Part shown: positions 15,447-22,456 of the stretch, piece after piece
How the letters are laid out: each line of letters begins with the position of its first letter
How positions within the stretch are numbered: position 1 is the stretch's first letter
Assembly (NCBI GenBank): GCA_021159525.1
Contig: JAGHEC010000395.1
Location: forward strand, 1-22,456
From: Deltaproteobacteria bacterium
GTDB taxonomy: Bacteria; Desulfobacterota; DSM-4660; Desulfatiglandales; Desulfatiglandaceae
Direction of reading: 5' to 3'
DNA length: 22,456 nucleotides
Program-made: the position numbers and the translations under genes
Notes under the pieces: generated by a model
What the model was told of the DNA's origin: nothing
Database searches by the model: none
Seen by the model: only the letters and a program-made list of their open reading frames with translations

Positions 15447-15565
15447 CGGTCATCTCCCTGTAAAACGATTATCCCATATAAAAATTGGACAGCTTCCATT
15501 TCACCTTGTTTTACGCAGACACTGGCATGAAAAACTTAAGAAAGGCTGCACCTCCTCCAGCATCA

Positions 15566-15934
15566 TCAAAATTCCAGCCCGCTTTGGCGCGCCGCATCTG
15601 CAACCGCCTTCACCCGACCGTGGTATAAGAACCCGTTGCGATCAAAAACCACCCGTTTGATCCCCCTGGACAAGGCGGACTCAGCGATGGCTGAGCCAAC
15701 TATTGCTGCACCCTTCTTGTTGGCCCCGTCCTTACCTATCTTTGAACGAAGATCCTTGGACACAGAAGATGCCGCGACCAATGTCTTTCCCTCAAAATCG
15801 TCTATGATTTGGGCGTAAATGTGTCTTGAACTTCTGAAAACACACAGGCGCGCCCTCTCGGAGGTCCCTCTGATCTTCTTGCGGACCCTTCGTTTCCTTC
15901 TCAATCTTTTCTCGGATCTGCTAACAGCGCCCAT
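15566..15934 (-). CDS. rplR: 50S ribosomal protein L18
   Basis: A 122-residue protein of the central protuberance that binds 5S rRNA with L5. The basic N-terminus ([20 protein letters not shown]) leads to [27 protein letters not shown] and the C-terminal [20 protein letters not shown] with ARQSGLEF, all typical. ATG at 15934, 33 nt after rplF. Confidence 0.98.
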   Translation of the reverse strand: MGAVSRSEKRLRRKRRVRKKIRGTSERARLCVFRSSRHIYAQIIDDFEGKTLVAASSVSKDLRSKIGKDGANKKGAAIVGSAIAESALSRGIKRVVFDRNGFLYHGRVKAVADAARQSGLEF

Positions 15935-15967
15935 CCCCGAAACCTCTTCATCCCTTTCTGCTGATGG

Positions 15968-16504
15968 CTATTTTGATCCCGCCTTGCCCGCTTTTCTCCG
16001 AATAATCTCATCCGCATATTTAATGCCCTTGCCCTTGTAGGGCTCAGGCGCCCGGAGTCCACGGATCTTGGCAGCGGTCACTCCCAGAAGTTCTTTATCA
16101 ATGCCGCTTAAAACAATTTTGTTCTTTTCAATAGCGCCCTCGATTCCCTCCGGCAGATCAAAGTGGATCGGATGTGAATATCCAAGGCTTAAAACAGCCG
16201 TTCTACCATTCATTTCGGCCCTGTACCCGACTCCAACGATCTCAAGCCCCTTTTGGAAGCCTTTGGTAACACCTGTCACCATATTGGTGAGAAGCGCGCC
16301 AAACAGTCCATGTAGAGATCTGGCCTCCCGCGATTCATCTTTGGCCGTCACTAAAAGAACATCCCCTTCGCGTCGAATGGATATCTTCGGATGGATAGAC
16401 CGCTCCAGACTCCCCTTGGGACCCTTTATCCTTACCCGATCCCCATCAATGGCCACATCTACTTCCGCCGGTATTGAAATGGGCCGTTTCCCGATGCGTG
16501 ACAT
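15968..16504 (-). CDS. rplF: 50S ribosomal protein L6
   Basis: A 178-residue large-subunit protein near the sarcin-ricin and GTPase-associated region, built of two similar domains. It begins MSRIGKRPISIPAEVDVAID, has SLHGLFGALLTNMVTGVTKG in the middle and ends with the conserved RAPEPYKGKGIKYADEIIRR. Length equals the family norm (177). ATG at 16504; 49 nt after rpsH. Confidence 0.98.
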   Translation of the reverse strand: MSRIGKRPISIPAEVDVAIDGDRVRIKGPKGSLERSIHPKISIRREGDVLLVTAKDESREARSLHGLFGALLTNMVTGVTKGFQKGLEIVGVGYRAEMNGRTAVLSLGYSHPIHFDLPEGIEGAIEKNKIVLSGIDKELLGVTAAKIRGLRAPEPYKGKGIKYADEIIRRKAGKAGSK

Positions 16505-16553
16505 GTAAAAAAACCTCCCCTTTTTTCTCCCGACTCAGACGGCACTGGATCGC

Positions 16554-16952
16554 TTACCAAACAGAACAGAGGACCTCTCCTCCAACACCGACCTTTCTCG
16601 CCTCACTATCCGTCATCAGGCCCTTTGATGTGGAAATAATATGGATACCATACCCGTTTAGGACCTTCGGGAGACGATCATGACCTACATAAACACGGCA
16701 ACTCGGCTTGCTCTCCCTCTTGAGCCCTTCAATGACCGGCACGCCTTCTTTATCGTATTTAAGAAAAATTCTTATATATCGGTGCTGACCATCGGAAACA
16801 ATCCGAAAATTTTTGATGTAGCCTTCGGATTTTAGGACCTTTGCAAGATTTATCTTCAGCTTGGAGCTCGGAATATTGACGACCTCATGGGAAGCCCTCA
16901 AGGCATTCCTGATCCTTGTCAACATATCAGCAATTGGATCCGTCATTGTCAT
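16554..16952 (-). CDS. rpsH: 30S ribosomal protein S8
   Basis: A 132-residue central-domain 16S rRNA-binding protein; in E. coli S8 also represses the spc operon through an rplE-region site, which I could not verify here. It shows [40 protein letters not shown] and the C-terminal [23 protein letters not shown] at 16952 (MTMTDPI) is preferred; a GTG at 16973 would add seven residues, has no ribosome-binding site, and the family normally starts at MxMTDPI. Confidence 0.97.
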   Translation of the reverse strand: MTMTDPIADMLTRIRNALRASHEVVNIPSSKLKINLAKVLKSEGYIKNFRIVSDGQHRYIRIFLKYDKEGVPVIEGLKRESKPSCRVYVGHDRLPKVLNGYGIHIISTSKGLMTDSEARKVGVGGEVLCSVW

Positions 16953-17021
16953 TTTATCTGCACTGCCCCCCACAATTATGTAATCGGAACATCTCTGGGT
17001 TACCCCGCGGCCCCCCTGCGT

Positions 17022-17207
17022 TTACCAGCTCGATTTAATTACGCCAGGAATCTCTCCCCTCGAAGCCATGTTCCTGAAACAGATACGGCAAATTCCGAAT
17101 TTCCTCAGATAGGCCCGGCTCCGCCCGCAAATAGGACACCTGTTGTACTCGCGAACACTGAATTTCTGCTTCTTCCGGGCCTTAACAATAAGCGACTTCT
17201 TTGCCAA
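17022..17207 (-). CDS. rpsN: 30S ribosomal protein S14, zinc-binding type Z
   Basis: A 61-residue short S14 of the 30S head. The zinc ribbon is CPIC (C24, C27) and CRIC (C40, C43), the positions of the Thermus protein. The short zinc form replaces the 101-residue enterobacterial type. It starts with TTG at 17207, 5 nt after GGAGG; the conserved [10 protein letters not shown] begins at that codon. It lies 27 nt after rplE. Confidence 0.98.
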   Translation of the reverse strand: MAKKSLIVKARKKQKFSVREYNRCPICGRSRAYLRKFGICRICFRNMASRGEIPGVIKSSW

Positions 17208-17234
17208 GACAACCTCCCCCTTTACCTGGCCCCC

Positions 17235-17774
17235 CTAATTTCGGAAAGGCATCCCCAAGTGTTTTAATAGGAAAAGACCTTCTGCATCAGTTCGGGCCGT
17301 GGTGACAATCGAGACATTGAGACCCTTCATTTTCTCTATTTTATCATAGTCTATTTCTGAAAAGATGATAAATTCTTTAATCCCAATACTGCAATTGCCC
17401 CGACCATCGAATACCTTGTCCGAAAGGCCCCTGAAATCCCTTACGCGCGGCAACCCTGCGTTAAAAAGCTTATCCATAAAATCAAACATCCTTTCGCCCC
17501 GCAATGTCACCATACAACCAATGGGCATGCCTTCCCGGAGTTTAAAACCCGCAATCGACTTTCTGGCCTTGGTTACAACCGCCCTCTGTCCTGCGATCAT
17601 CGTAAGCTCCTCGACCGCAGAATCAAGGATCTTTATGTTTTGTATGGCCTCTCCCAGGCCCATATTGAGCACCACCTTCTTGATACGCGGAACGGCCATT
17701 ATGCTTTTGTAGCCGAACTCCTTTATCATGGAAGGCACCACCTCGGAATGGTATATTTCTTTCAATCGAGACAA
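17235..17774 (-). CDS. rplE: 50S ribosomal protein L5
   Basis: A 179-residue 5S rRNA-binding protein of the central protuberance, contacting P-site tRNA. Family features are [40 protein letters not shown], the RVRDFRGLS segment and the C-terminal [20 protein letters not shown]. It is the same length as E. coli L5. It starts with TTG at 17774, 8 nt after GGGAGG; 73 nt after rplX. Confidence 0.98.
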   Translation of the reverse strand: MSRLKEIYHSEVVPSMIKEFGYKSIMAVPRIKKVVLNMGLGEAIQNIKILDSAVEELTMIAGQRAVVTKARKSIAGFKLREGMPIGCMVTLRGERMFDFMDKLFNAGLPRVRDFRGLSDKVFDGRGNCSIGIKEFIIFSEIDYDKIEKMKGLNVSIVTTARTDAEGLFLLKHLGMPFRN

Positions 17775-17847
17775 CGATGCTTCCTCCCTATCCGTTGGTA
17801 CGCGGCAAACAGATTCAAATCCTGCCCTTCATTCAATCCGGACTTGT

Positions 17848-18177
17848 TTAACCATTCATGGTCTCGCCGCATTTCCGGCAAACGCGGACCTTTGTACCGT
17901 CTTCGAGAATCCGCTTGCCGATCCGCGTCGGTTCAGCACATTTGTCGCAGATGATCATGACGTTGGAGATGTCCATAGGGGCCTCCTTTTCAACAATCCC
18001 GCCCTGACCGGTTTTCACGCCCGGCCTTGAATGCCGTTTGATCATGTTGACCTTTTCCACAACAACACGGCCCTTCTGGCTGTCAACCTTCAGCACGCTC
18101 CCTATTTTGCCCACTTCTTTTCCGGCAAGAATGATCACCTTGTCGTTTTTCTTGATGTTAGGATGCTTTTTCCGCAC
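17848..18177 (-). CDS. rplX: 50S ribosomal protein L24
   Basis: A 109-residue KOW-domain protein that initiates large-subunit assembly and sits at the tunnel exit. The KOW motif is KNDKVIILAGKEVGKIGSVL. The C-terminal part has IMICDKCAEPTRIGKRILED and VRVCRKCGE, a CxxC pair of knuckles seen in many bacterial L24 proteins and absent in E. coli. It starts with GTG at 18177 after GGAG; 60 nt after rplN. Confidence 0.97.
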   Translation of the reverse strand: MRKKHPNIKKNDKVIILAGKEVGKIGSVLKVDSQKGRVVVEKVNMIKRHSRPGVKTGQGGIVEKEAPMDISNVMIICDKCAEPTRIGKRILEDGTKVRVCRKCGETMNG

Positions 18178-18237
18178 GTTTATCGCTCCACAGCGTTAAT
18201 GTTCTCTGCCGCCTCAATCCAAATAACAGCCGCTCGA

Positions 18238-18606
18238 TCACAGCACCTCCGGGGCCAACGATATAATCTTCATGAATTTCTTGGCCCTCAATTCCCTTGC
18301 TACAGGCCCGAAAATCCGGGTCCCTATAGGCTCTCCCTGTGTATTGATCAGTACAGCGGAGTTGTCATCAAATCGAATATGGGTCCCATCCAAACGGTGA
18401 ATCTCCTTGGCTGTTCTCACGATGACCGCGCGCACAACATCTCCCTTTTTCACCTTGGAGTTAGGCATGGCCTCCTTGACAGCCACCACAATTATATCGC
18501 CAATCGTTGCATATCTCCTTTTGGACCCGCCCAACACCTTGATGCAGGAGACCAGCTTGGCGCCGGAGTTGTCAGCCACCCGCAATCTCGTTTCATTCTG
18601 TATCAT
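18238..18606 (-). CDS. rplN: 50S ribosomal protein L14
   Basis: A 122-residue protein at the subunit interface, contacting L19 and the silencing-factor RsfS site. It begins [20 protein letters not shown] and contains [40 protein letters not shown] and the C-terminal [11 protein letters not shown]. Length matches the family (about 122-123). ATG at 18606 with GGAG upstream; 21 nt after rpsQ. Confidence 0.99.
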   Translation of the reverse strand: MIQNETRLRVADNSGAKLVSCIKVLGGSKRRYATIGDIIVVAVKEAMPNSKVKKGDVVRAVIVRTAKEIHRLDGTHIRFDDNSAVLINTQGEPIGTRIFGPVARELRAKKFMKIISLAPEVL

Positions 18607-18627
18607 TTCTTCAGCTCCAAAGGACGC

Positions 18628-18891
18628 TTATACCGCCTGGCTCTTTTCGATAATATTAACAACCTGCCATCGCTTCCGTTTACTGAGGGGCCGGCACTCT
18701 ACAATCTGAACCTTATCGCCAATTCCACACATATTTTCCGCATCGTGGGCCAGATATTTGCCACGCCGCCTGACATATTTTCGATAAACCGAATGTCTGA
18801 CCAGCCGCTCCACCAATATTACAACCGTCTTGTCCATCCGGTTGCCAATAACAGTCCCTGTCAGCGTCTTTCGCTGTCCACGCTCTCCCAT
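18628..18891 (-). CDS. rpsQ: 30S ribosomal protein S17
   Basis: An 87-residue OB-fold protein bound to the 5' domain of 16S rRNA. It shows KTLTGTVIGNRMDKTVVILV, RRRGKYLAHDAENMCGIGDK and RPLSKRKRWQVVNII. ATG at 18891 shares one base with the rpmC stop (TGATG), so translation is coupled; a GTG at 18894 would add one residue. Confidence 0.98.
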   Translation of the reverse strand: MGERGQRKTLTGTVIGNRMDKTVVILVERLVRHSVYRKYVRRRGKYLAHDAENMCGIGDKVQIVECRPLSKRKRWQVVNIIEKSQAV

Positions 18892-19106
18892 CACGCCCTC
18901 GCGTTGTCTGATTGCCCTTGTGCAGACATTTCCCTGAGTACGGTCTTTACCCGAGCCAGATCCTTTTTGGTCTTGGAAATAATCGCCGTATTTGACAACT
19001 GGCCCGTGGCCTTCTGGAACCTCAGGTTAAACAGCTCCTGTTTCACCTCTCGCTCCTTTTCCCTCAATTCTTCCATGCTGAGATCTCTGAGTTCCTTTGC
19101 CTTCAT
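18891..19106 (-). CDS. rpmC: 50S ribosomal protein L29
   Basis: A 71-residue two-helix protein at the exit tunnel, part of the trigger-factor docking site. It shows [20 protein letters not shown] and [20 protein letters not shown] with the conserved IAR-like motif as [12 protein letters not shown]. It overlaps rplP by 4 nt (ATGA) and rpsQ by 1 nt, so rplP-rpmC-rpsQ form a tightly coupled trio. Confidence 0.98.
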   Translation of the reverse strand: MKAKELRDLSMEELREKEREVKQELFNLRFQKATGQLSNTAIISKTKKDLARVKTVLREMSAQGQSDNARA

Positions 19107-19522
19107 TGGATTGTCTTCTCCCGGGTGACAAATTTGGTGGCAAACGGGAGTTTGTGCCCAGCCAAACGGAATGCCTCGTCTGCCACGCTCTCCGGCACAC
19201 CCTCCAGTTCATACAGAATCCTTCCAGGCTTTATCACCGCCACCCATTTATCGGGGGCCGCCTTCCCTTTTCCCATCCGCGTCTCCGCAGGCTTTTTGCC
19301 AATCGGCTTATCCGGGAATATCCTGATCCAGACCTTTCCGCCACGCTTCACATGACGGGTCACCGCAATACGTGCCGCCTCTATCTGCTGGGCCGTCATC
19401 AGACCACATTCCAAGGCCTTCAGACCAAACTCACCGAATTCAAGAGTGCTGCCCCGATAGGCCTTCCCCTTTATCCTGCCCCGCTGCCTCTTCCGATATT
19501 TGACCTTCTTTGGACTCAGCAT
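19103..19522 (-). CDS. rplP: 50S ribosomal protein L16
   Basis: A 139-residue protein near the A site and peptidyl-transferase centre. The N-terminus [20 protein letters not shown] and the segments [40 protein letters not shown] and [11 protein letters not shown] are all as expected. Length is close to the E. coli protein (136). ATG at 19522; 9 nt after rpsC. Confidence 0.99.
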   Translation of the reverse strand: MLSPKKVKYRKRQRGRIKGKAYRGSTLEFGEFGLKALECGLMTAQQIEAARIAVTRHVKRGGKVWIRIFPDKPIGKKPAETRMGKGKAAPDKWVAVIKPGRILYELEGVPESVADEAFRLAGHKLPFATKFVTREKTIQ

Positions 19523-19531
19523 ACCATCATC

Positions 19532-20176
19532 CTAAGCTTTTCGGTTCTTGTCAGGCAATATCTCGCCCTTAAATATGGTGACCTTCACTCCGATTACCCC
19601 ATAGGTAGTGAAAGCCTCCGCAAATCCGTAGTCGATATCAGCCCGGAGAGTATGCAGCGGCACCCGACCTTCGCGGTACCACTCCCGCCGAGCCATCTCG
19701 GCCCCGCCCAATCTTCCGGCACATGCGATCTTGATGCCAAGGGCCCCAAACCTGAGCGCAGAGGTAACGCTCTTTTTCATGGCGCGACGAAACGCAATCC
19801 TTCGGACCAGCTGCATGGCAACGTTTTCAGCCACGAGCTGAGCATCCACCTCAGGTTTTCTCACCTCCTGAATATCCAGGATGACATCCCTCTTGATCTC
19901 ATTTTCCAGGTCAGCCTTGAGTTTCTCGATCTCAACGCCCTTTTTACCGATGACAATACCCGGTCTTGCGACGTGCATTCGCACCCGGACTTTATTGGCC
20001 GCCCTCTCGATTTCTATTCTTGAGACACCCGCCTGGAGAACTCGCTTCTTCAGGAATTTCCTGATATTAAAATCCTCCAACACAAAATCGCCGTACTGCT
20101 CATTGGCGAACCACTTCGAATCCCAGCTTCTGTTAACCCCCAGTCTAAAACTGATCGGATGAACTTTCTGTCCCAA
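19532..20176 (-). CDS. rpsC: 30S ribosomal protein S3
   Basis: A 214-residue protein of the mRNA entry channel with helicase-supporting basic residues. [20 protein letters not shown] is the canonical start; the KH domain carries [16 protein letters not shown]; the C-terminal domain has [20 protein letters not shown] and [20 protein letters not shown]. It starts with TTG at 20176 after GGAGGT, and the conserved N-terminus leaves no alternative. 47 nt after rplV. Confidence 0.99.
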   Translation of the reverse strand: MGQKVHPISFRLGVNRSWDSKWFANEQYGDFVLEDFNIRKFLKKRVLQAGVSRIEIERAANKVRVRMHVARPGIVIGKKGVEIEKLKADLENEIKRDVILDIQEVRKPEVDAQLVAENVAMQLVRRIAFRRAMKKSVTSALRFGALGIKIACAGRLGGAEMARREWYREGRVPLHTLRADIDYGFAEAFTTYGVIGVKVTIFKGEILPDKNRKA

Positions 20177-20223
20177 TATACACCTCCAGCGTCACCGAAA
20201 TGTCTCTTCTGCTCACAACGAAC

Positions 20224-20556
20224 CTACTTCTCATCCAGGACAACCGTCAAATGGCTGGTCCGTTTCCGTATCCTGGTTGCACGTCCCAGGGCCCTCGGCC
20301 GCCACCGCTTCAATGTGGGGCCTTCATCAGCATATATCCTGGCAATATAAAGGGAGTCCACATCCATTTTGGCGTTTTCCTGAGCATTGGCTACTGCCGA
20401 ATGGATCAGTTTCTTCACGATCCCCGCACCCCGTTGCGGCGCGAAAGCAAGCATATTAAGCGCCTCTTCAACACCCTTCCCTCGCACCTCGCCCATAACG
20501 AGGCGCACCTTTTGGGGGGAAATCCTGACAAATCTTGCAACCGCTCTTATTTCCAT
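20224..20556 (-). CDS. rplV: 50S ribosomal protein L22
   Basis: A 110-residue protein whose beta-hairpin lines the exit tunnel constriction. It begins MEIRAVARFVRISPQKVRLV, has GIVKKLIHSAVANAQEN and the tunnel loop PTLKRWRPRALGRATRIRKR followed by TSHLTVVL. Length equals E. coli L22 (110). ATG at 20556; 74 nt after rpsS. Confidence 0.99.
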   Translation of the reverse strand: MEIRAVARFVRISPQKVRLVMGEVRGKGVEEALNMLAFAPQRGAGIVKKLIHSAVANAQENAKMDVDSLYIARIYADEGPTLKRWRPRALGRATRIRKRTSHLTVVLDEK

Positions 20557-20630
20557 GTCTGCTCTTCAAAAAAGTTATGGAGATCCCTGCGCGATTATTG
20601 AATCTCCCGATTCAGCATTTCGCTACCCAG

Positions 20631-20921
20631 CTATTTCTGCTTCCCTTTCAATTTCGATTTCTTATCCCCTGCATGCCCATAGAAGGTCCTGGTAGGAGAA
20701 AATTCACCCAGTTTATGACCTACCATATCTTCCGAGACAAAAACCGGCAGAAATTTTTTGCCATTGTGAACAGCAAATGTAAGTCCGACAAAGTCGGGGA
20801 GGATCGTGGATCTGCGGGACCAGGTTTTTATGATCTGTCTGCTCCCCGTCGAATTAACCGCTTCCACCTTCTTCATCAGATGGGCATCCACAAAAGGTCC
20901 CTTTTTTATAGATCTCGGCAA
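20631..20921 (-). CDS. rpsS: 30S ribosomal protein S19
   Basis: A 96-residue 30S head protein forming a pair with S13. It shows [60 protein letters not shown] and [18 protein letters not shown]. It starts with TTG at 20921, 7 nt after AGGAGA; the first conserved residue follows immediately. 64 nt after rplB. Confidence 0.99.
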   Translation of the reverse strand: MPRSIKKGPFVDAHLMKKVEAVNSTGSRQIIKTWSRRSTILPDFVGLTFAVHNGKKFLPVFVSEDMVGHKLGEFSPTRTFYGHAGDKKSKLKGKQK

Positions 20922-20985
20922 AATATCTTCTCCTGTTGCTGCATACTATTGATGAAGGATCACCCTGACGCCACAGGCATCGGCC

Positions 20986-21810
20986 CTACTTGGTTCGGCG
21001 TTTGACAATGAGCTTGTCGCTGCCCTTCCTCACCCGAGTCCTGAACCCCTTGGTCGGCACTCCCCAGGGCGTGACAGGATGCCTCCCACCAGAGGATTTA
21101 CCCTCCCCTCCGCCATGGGGATGGTCCACAGGGTTCATGGCAACCCCTCTCACCCGAGGCCTTTTCCCCAACCACCGGGCCCGACCGGCCTTGCCGATGG
21201 ATATGTTTTCATGGTCTAAATTCCCAACCTGTCCGATAGTAGCCCTGCATTCCTGCAGTACCATTCGAACTTCTCCGGAAGGCAACTTGACCTGTGCATA
21301 TTTACCTTCCTTGGCCATCAACTGGCAATAACTGCCCGCACTCCTCGCCAACTGCCCGCCATGCCCCACACTCAACTCGATATTATGGATATGGCTCCCT
21401 AAGGGGATGTCCTTCAATGGGAGGGTATTGCCGGTCCGGATCTCGACGCCCTGCCCCGACTGGACCCTGTCGCCTGTCCGGATCTTGGCAGGCGCGAGAA
21501 TATAGCGCTTTTCCCCATCTGCATAATTCAAAAGGGCAATATTGGCAGACCGATTCGGGTCGTATTCAATGGATGCCACCCTCGCCGGGACCCCATCCTT
21601 ATCCCGCTTGAAATCAATGACACGGTATGCACGTTTGTGTCCCCCCCCCCTGTGCCGAATGGTCATTCGGCCAGTCGAATTCCGGCCGCCTTTTTTTCGT
21701 AATGGCCTGAGGAGACTCTTCTCGGGTTCCCGTCGCGTTATTTCCTCAAACTCGGAAGAGGTCTGAAATCTTCTCCCCGGTGAGGTCGGTTTATGAGGTT
21801 TAATGCCCAT
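20986..21810 (-). CDS. rplB: 50S ribosomal protein L2
   Basis: A 274-residue primary 23S rRNA-binding protein essential for subunit joining and peptidyl transfer. It shows [40 protein letters not shown], the [20 protein letters not shown] segment and the C-terminal [20 protein letters not shown] with the conserved histidine near the active centre. Length equals the family norm. The HRGGGH codons create a run of ten G on the coding strand (21641-21650). ATG at 21810; 62 nt after rplW. Confidence 0.99.
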   Translation of the reverse strand: MGIKPHKPTSPGRRFQTSSEFEEITRREPEKSLLRPLRKKGGRNSTGRMTIRHRGGGHKRAYRVIDFKRDKDGVPARVASIEYDPNRSANIALLNYADGEKRYILAPAKIRTGDRVQSGQGVEIRTGNTLPLKDIPLGSHIHNIELSVGHGGQLARSAGSYCQLMAKEGKYAQVKLPSGEVRMVLQECRATIGQVGNLDHENISIGKAGRARWLGKRPRVRGVAMNPVDHPHGGGEGKSSGGRHPVTPWGVPTKGFRTRVRKGSDKLIVKRRTK

Positions 21811-21872
21811 TTCATGCTCCGCTTCGTTACGCCAACATCGTTGATCGGCTATTTCATGACCGATATAAGTTT

Positions 21873-22160
21873 CTACATTCCTTCAAAAAATTCTATATTT
21901 TGACCGGGTGCTAATCTTACGATGGCTTTCTTCCAATGCGGACGTCTTCCCACGGTTTTCCCCATCCGTCGACGCTTCCCGCGCACGTTCATCGTCCTCA
22001 CCTCCGCGACCTTTGCCTTGAGAAGGGTCTCCACGGCCCGCCTAATTTCCACCTTGTTGGCAGCCCGATGCACATTGAAGGTGACCTGATTAGCATCTGC
22101 TTTCTGAATATTGGCCTTTTCAGTGATGTGCGGCTCTTTAATGACTTGATAGATATCCAC
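21873..22160 (-). CDS. rplW: 50S ribosomal protein L23
   Basis: A 95-residue protein at the tunnel exit that docks trigger factor and SRP. It has [40 protein letters not shown] and [20 protein letters not shown] with [19 protein letters not shown]. It starts with GTG at 22160, whose G is the last base of the rplD stop (TAGTG), indicating coupling. Confidence 0.98.
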   Translation of the reverse strand: MDIYQVIKEPHITEKANIQKADANQVTFNVHRAANKVEIRRAVETLLKAKVAEVRTMNVRGKRRRMGKTVGRRPHWKKAIVRLAPGQNIEFFEGM

Positions 22161-22456
22161 TATGAAACCAGCGCCTCCTCTATCTTCCTGACTGCGGGCT
22201 CTTCAATAAACAGGTGATCATATTTCAAAATGTCGTATACATTTAAGCCTTCGTGCCGCATGACCTTTATAAGCGGGACATTTCTGGAGGATTTCTCCAG
22301 GTAAGGGGACCTGTCCCCGGTTACGATCAGGGCTTTCTTGACATCAAAACATCTTAAGGTCTCAACGAATTTCTTTGTTTTGATTTCAGGAAGGCTGAAA
22401 TCATCCACGATGATCAGGTGCTGGTCCTGGAGCTTGTCGGTCAGGGCCATCTGTAG
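22160..22456 (-). CDS. rplD: 50S ribosomal protein L4, C-terminal part (cut by window edge)
   Basis: The last 98 codons of L4; the gene runs off the right edge of the window, so the N-terminal half and start are not visible. Seen are LTDKLQDQHLIIVDDFSLPE, KTKKFVETL, KKALIVTGDRSPYLEKSSRN and the conserved VMRHEGLNVYDILKYDHLFI with a C-terminal EEPAVRKIEEALV. L4 lines the exit tunnel and in E. coli represses the S10 operon by binding its leader, which would lie outside this window. The TAG stop shares a base with the rplW GTG. Confidence 0.96.
   Translation of the reverse strand, partial: LQMALTDKLQDQHLIIVDDFSLPEIKTKKFVETLRCFDVKKALIVTGDRSPYLEKSSRNVPLIKVMRHEGLNVYDILKYDHLFIEEPAVRKIEEALVS

Noticed and set aside
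18031..20023. Long plus-strand open frames (365 and 308 codons) opposite rplX-rpsC
   Set aside because: They lie antisense to unmistakable ribosomal-protein genes, have no family resemblance and no ribosome-binding site context. They are by-products of the codon bias of the real genes.
1..22456. tRNA, rRNA, CRISPR arrays, complete insertion sequences or prophage genes
   Set aside because: No regular spaced repeats, no cloverleaf-like segments and no transposase, integrase or phage-type proteins were recognised on either strand.

Overview
The window is a chromosomal segment of moderate GC content, most likely from an anaerobic deltaproteobacterium (Desulfobacterota). The grounds are an aldehyde:ferredoxin oxidoreductase-family tungstoenzyme, a 2-oxoacid:ferredoxin oxidoreductase gamma subunit, an NtrC-type sigma-54 regulator and the style of the ribosomal proteins. 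The taxonomic call is inference; nothing in the window names a genus.

Layout. Bases 1-383 are a gene-free, hairpin-rich stretch. A plus-strand GT2 glycosyltransferase (383-1090) converges on a minus-strand AOR-family oxidoreductase (1148-2929). These two genes are bracketed by a 66-bp inverted repeat (84-149 and 3419-3484). Bases 2930-3750 hold no intact gene but carry the second repeat arm, a degenerate third copy and a palindromic repeat unit. A frameshifted remnant of a BrnT/DUF497-like toxin (3750-3879) follows, then a plus-strand DUF72 protein (3923-4657).

From 4747 to the right edge every gene is on the minus strand. Read in the direction of transcription (right to left), the window starts inside rplD and runs through a merged S10-spc-alpha block: rplD-rplW-rplB-rpsS-rplV-rpsC-rplP-rpmC-rpsQ-rplN-rplX-rplE-rpsN-rpsH-rplF-rplR-rpsE-rpmD-rplO-secY-infA-rpmJ-rpsM-rpsK-rpsD-rpoA-rplQ. 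The 37-codon rpmJ is included. adk and map, often found between secY and infA, are absent. A good sigma-70-type promoter lies just upstream of rpmJ, and an intrinsic terminator follows rplQ.

Downstream of that terminator is a second unit: pyrB-pyrC-(sigma-54 response regulator)-korC-like. The first three genes overlap and the last follows after 43 nt. Ahead of pyrB are a candidate promoter, a 14-codon leader reading frame and an 11-bp stem with eight U that ends next to the pyrB ribosome-binding site. The leader stop codon falls in the terminator loop, which is the geometry expected for ribosome-coupled attenuation of pyrimidine synthesis.

Most of the window is ordinary core genome. The points most worth a second look are the pyrB leader, the long inverted repeat around the glycosyltransferase/AOR pair, the co-transcription of a sigma-54 regulator and an orphan oxidoreductase gamma subunit with pyrimidine genes, the acidic tail of RpoA, and the many UUG starts in ribosomal-protein genes.
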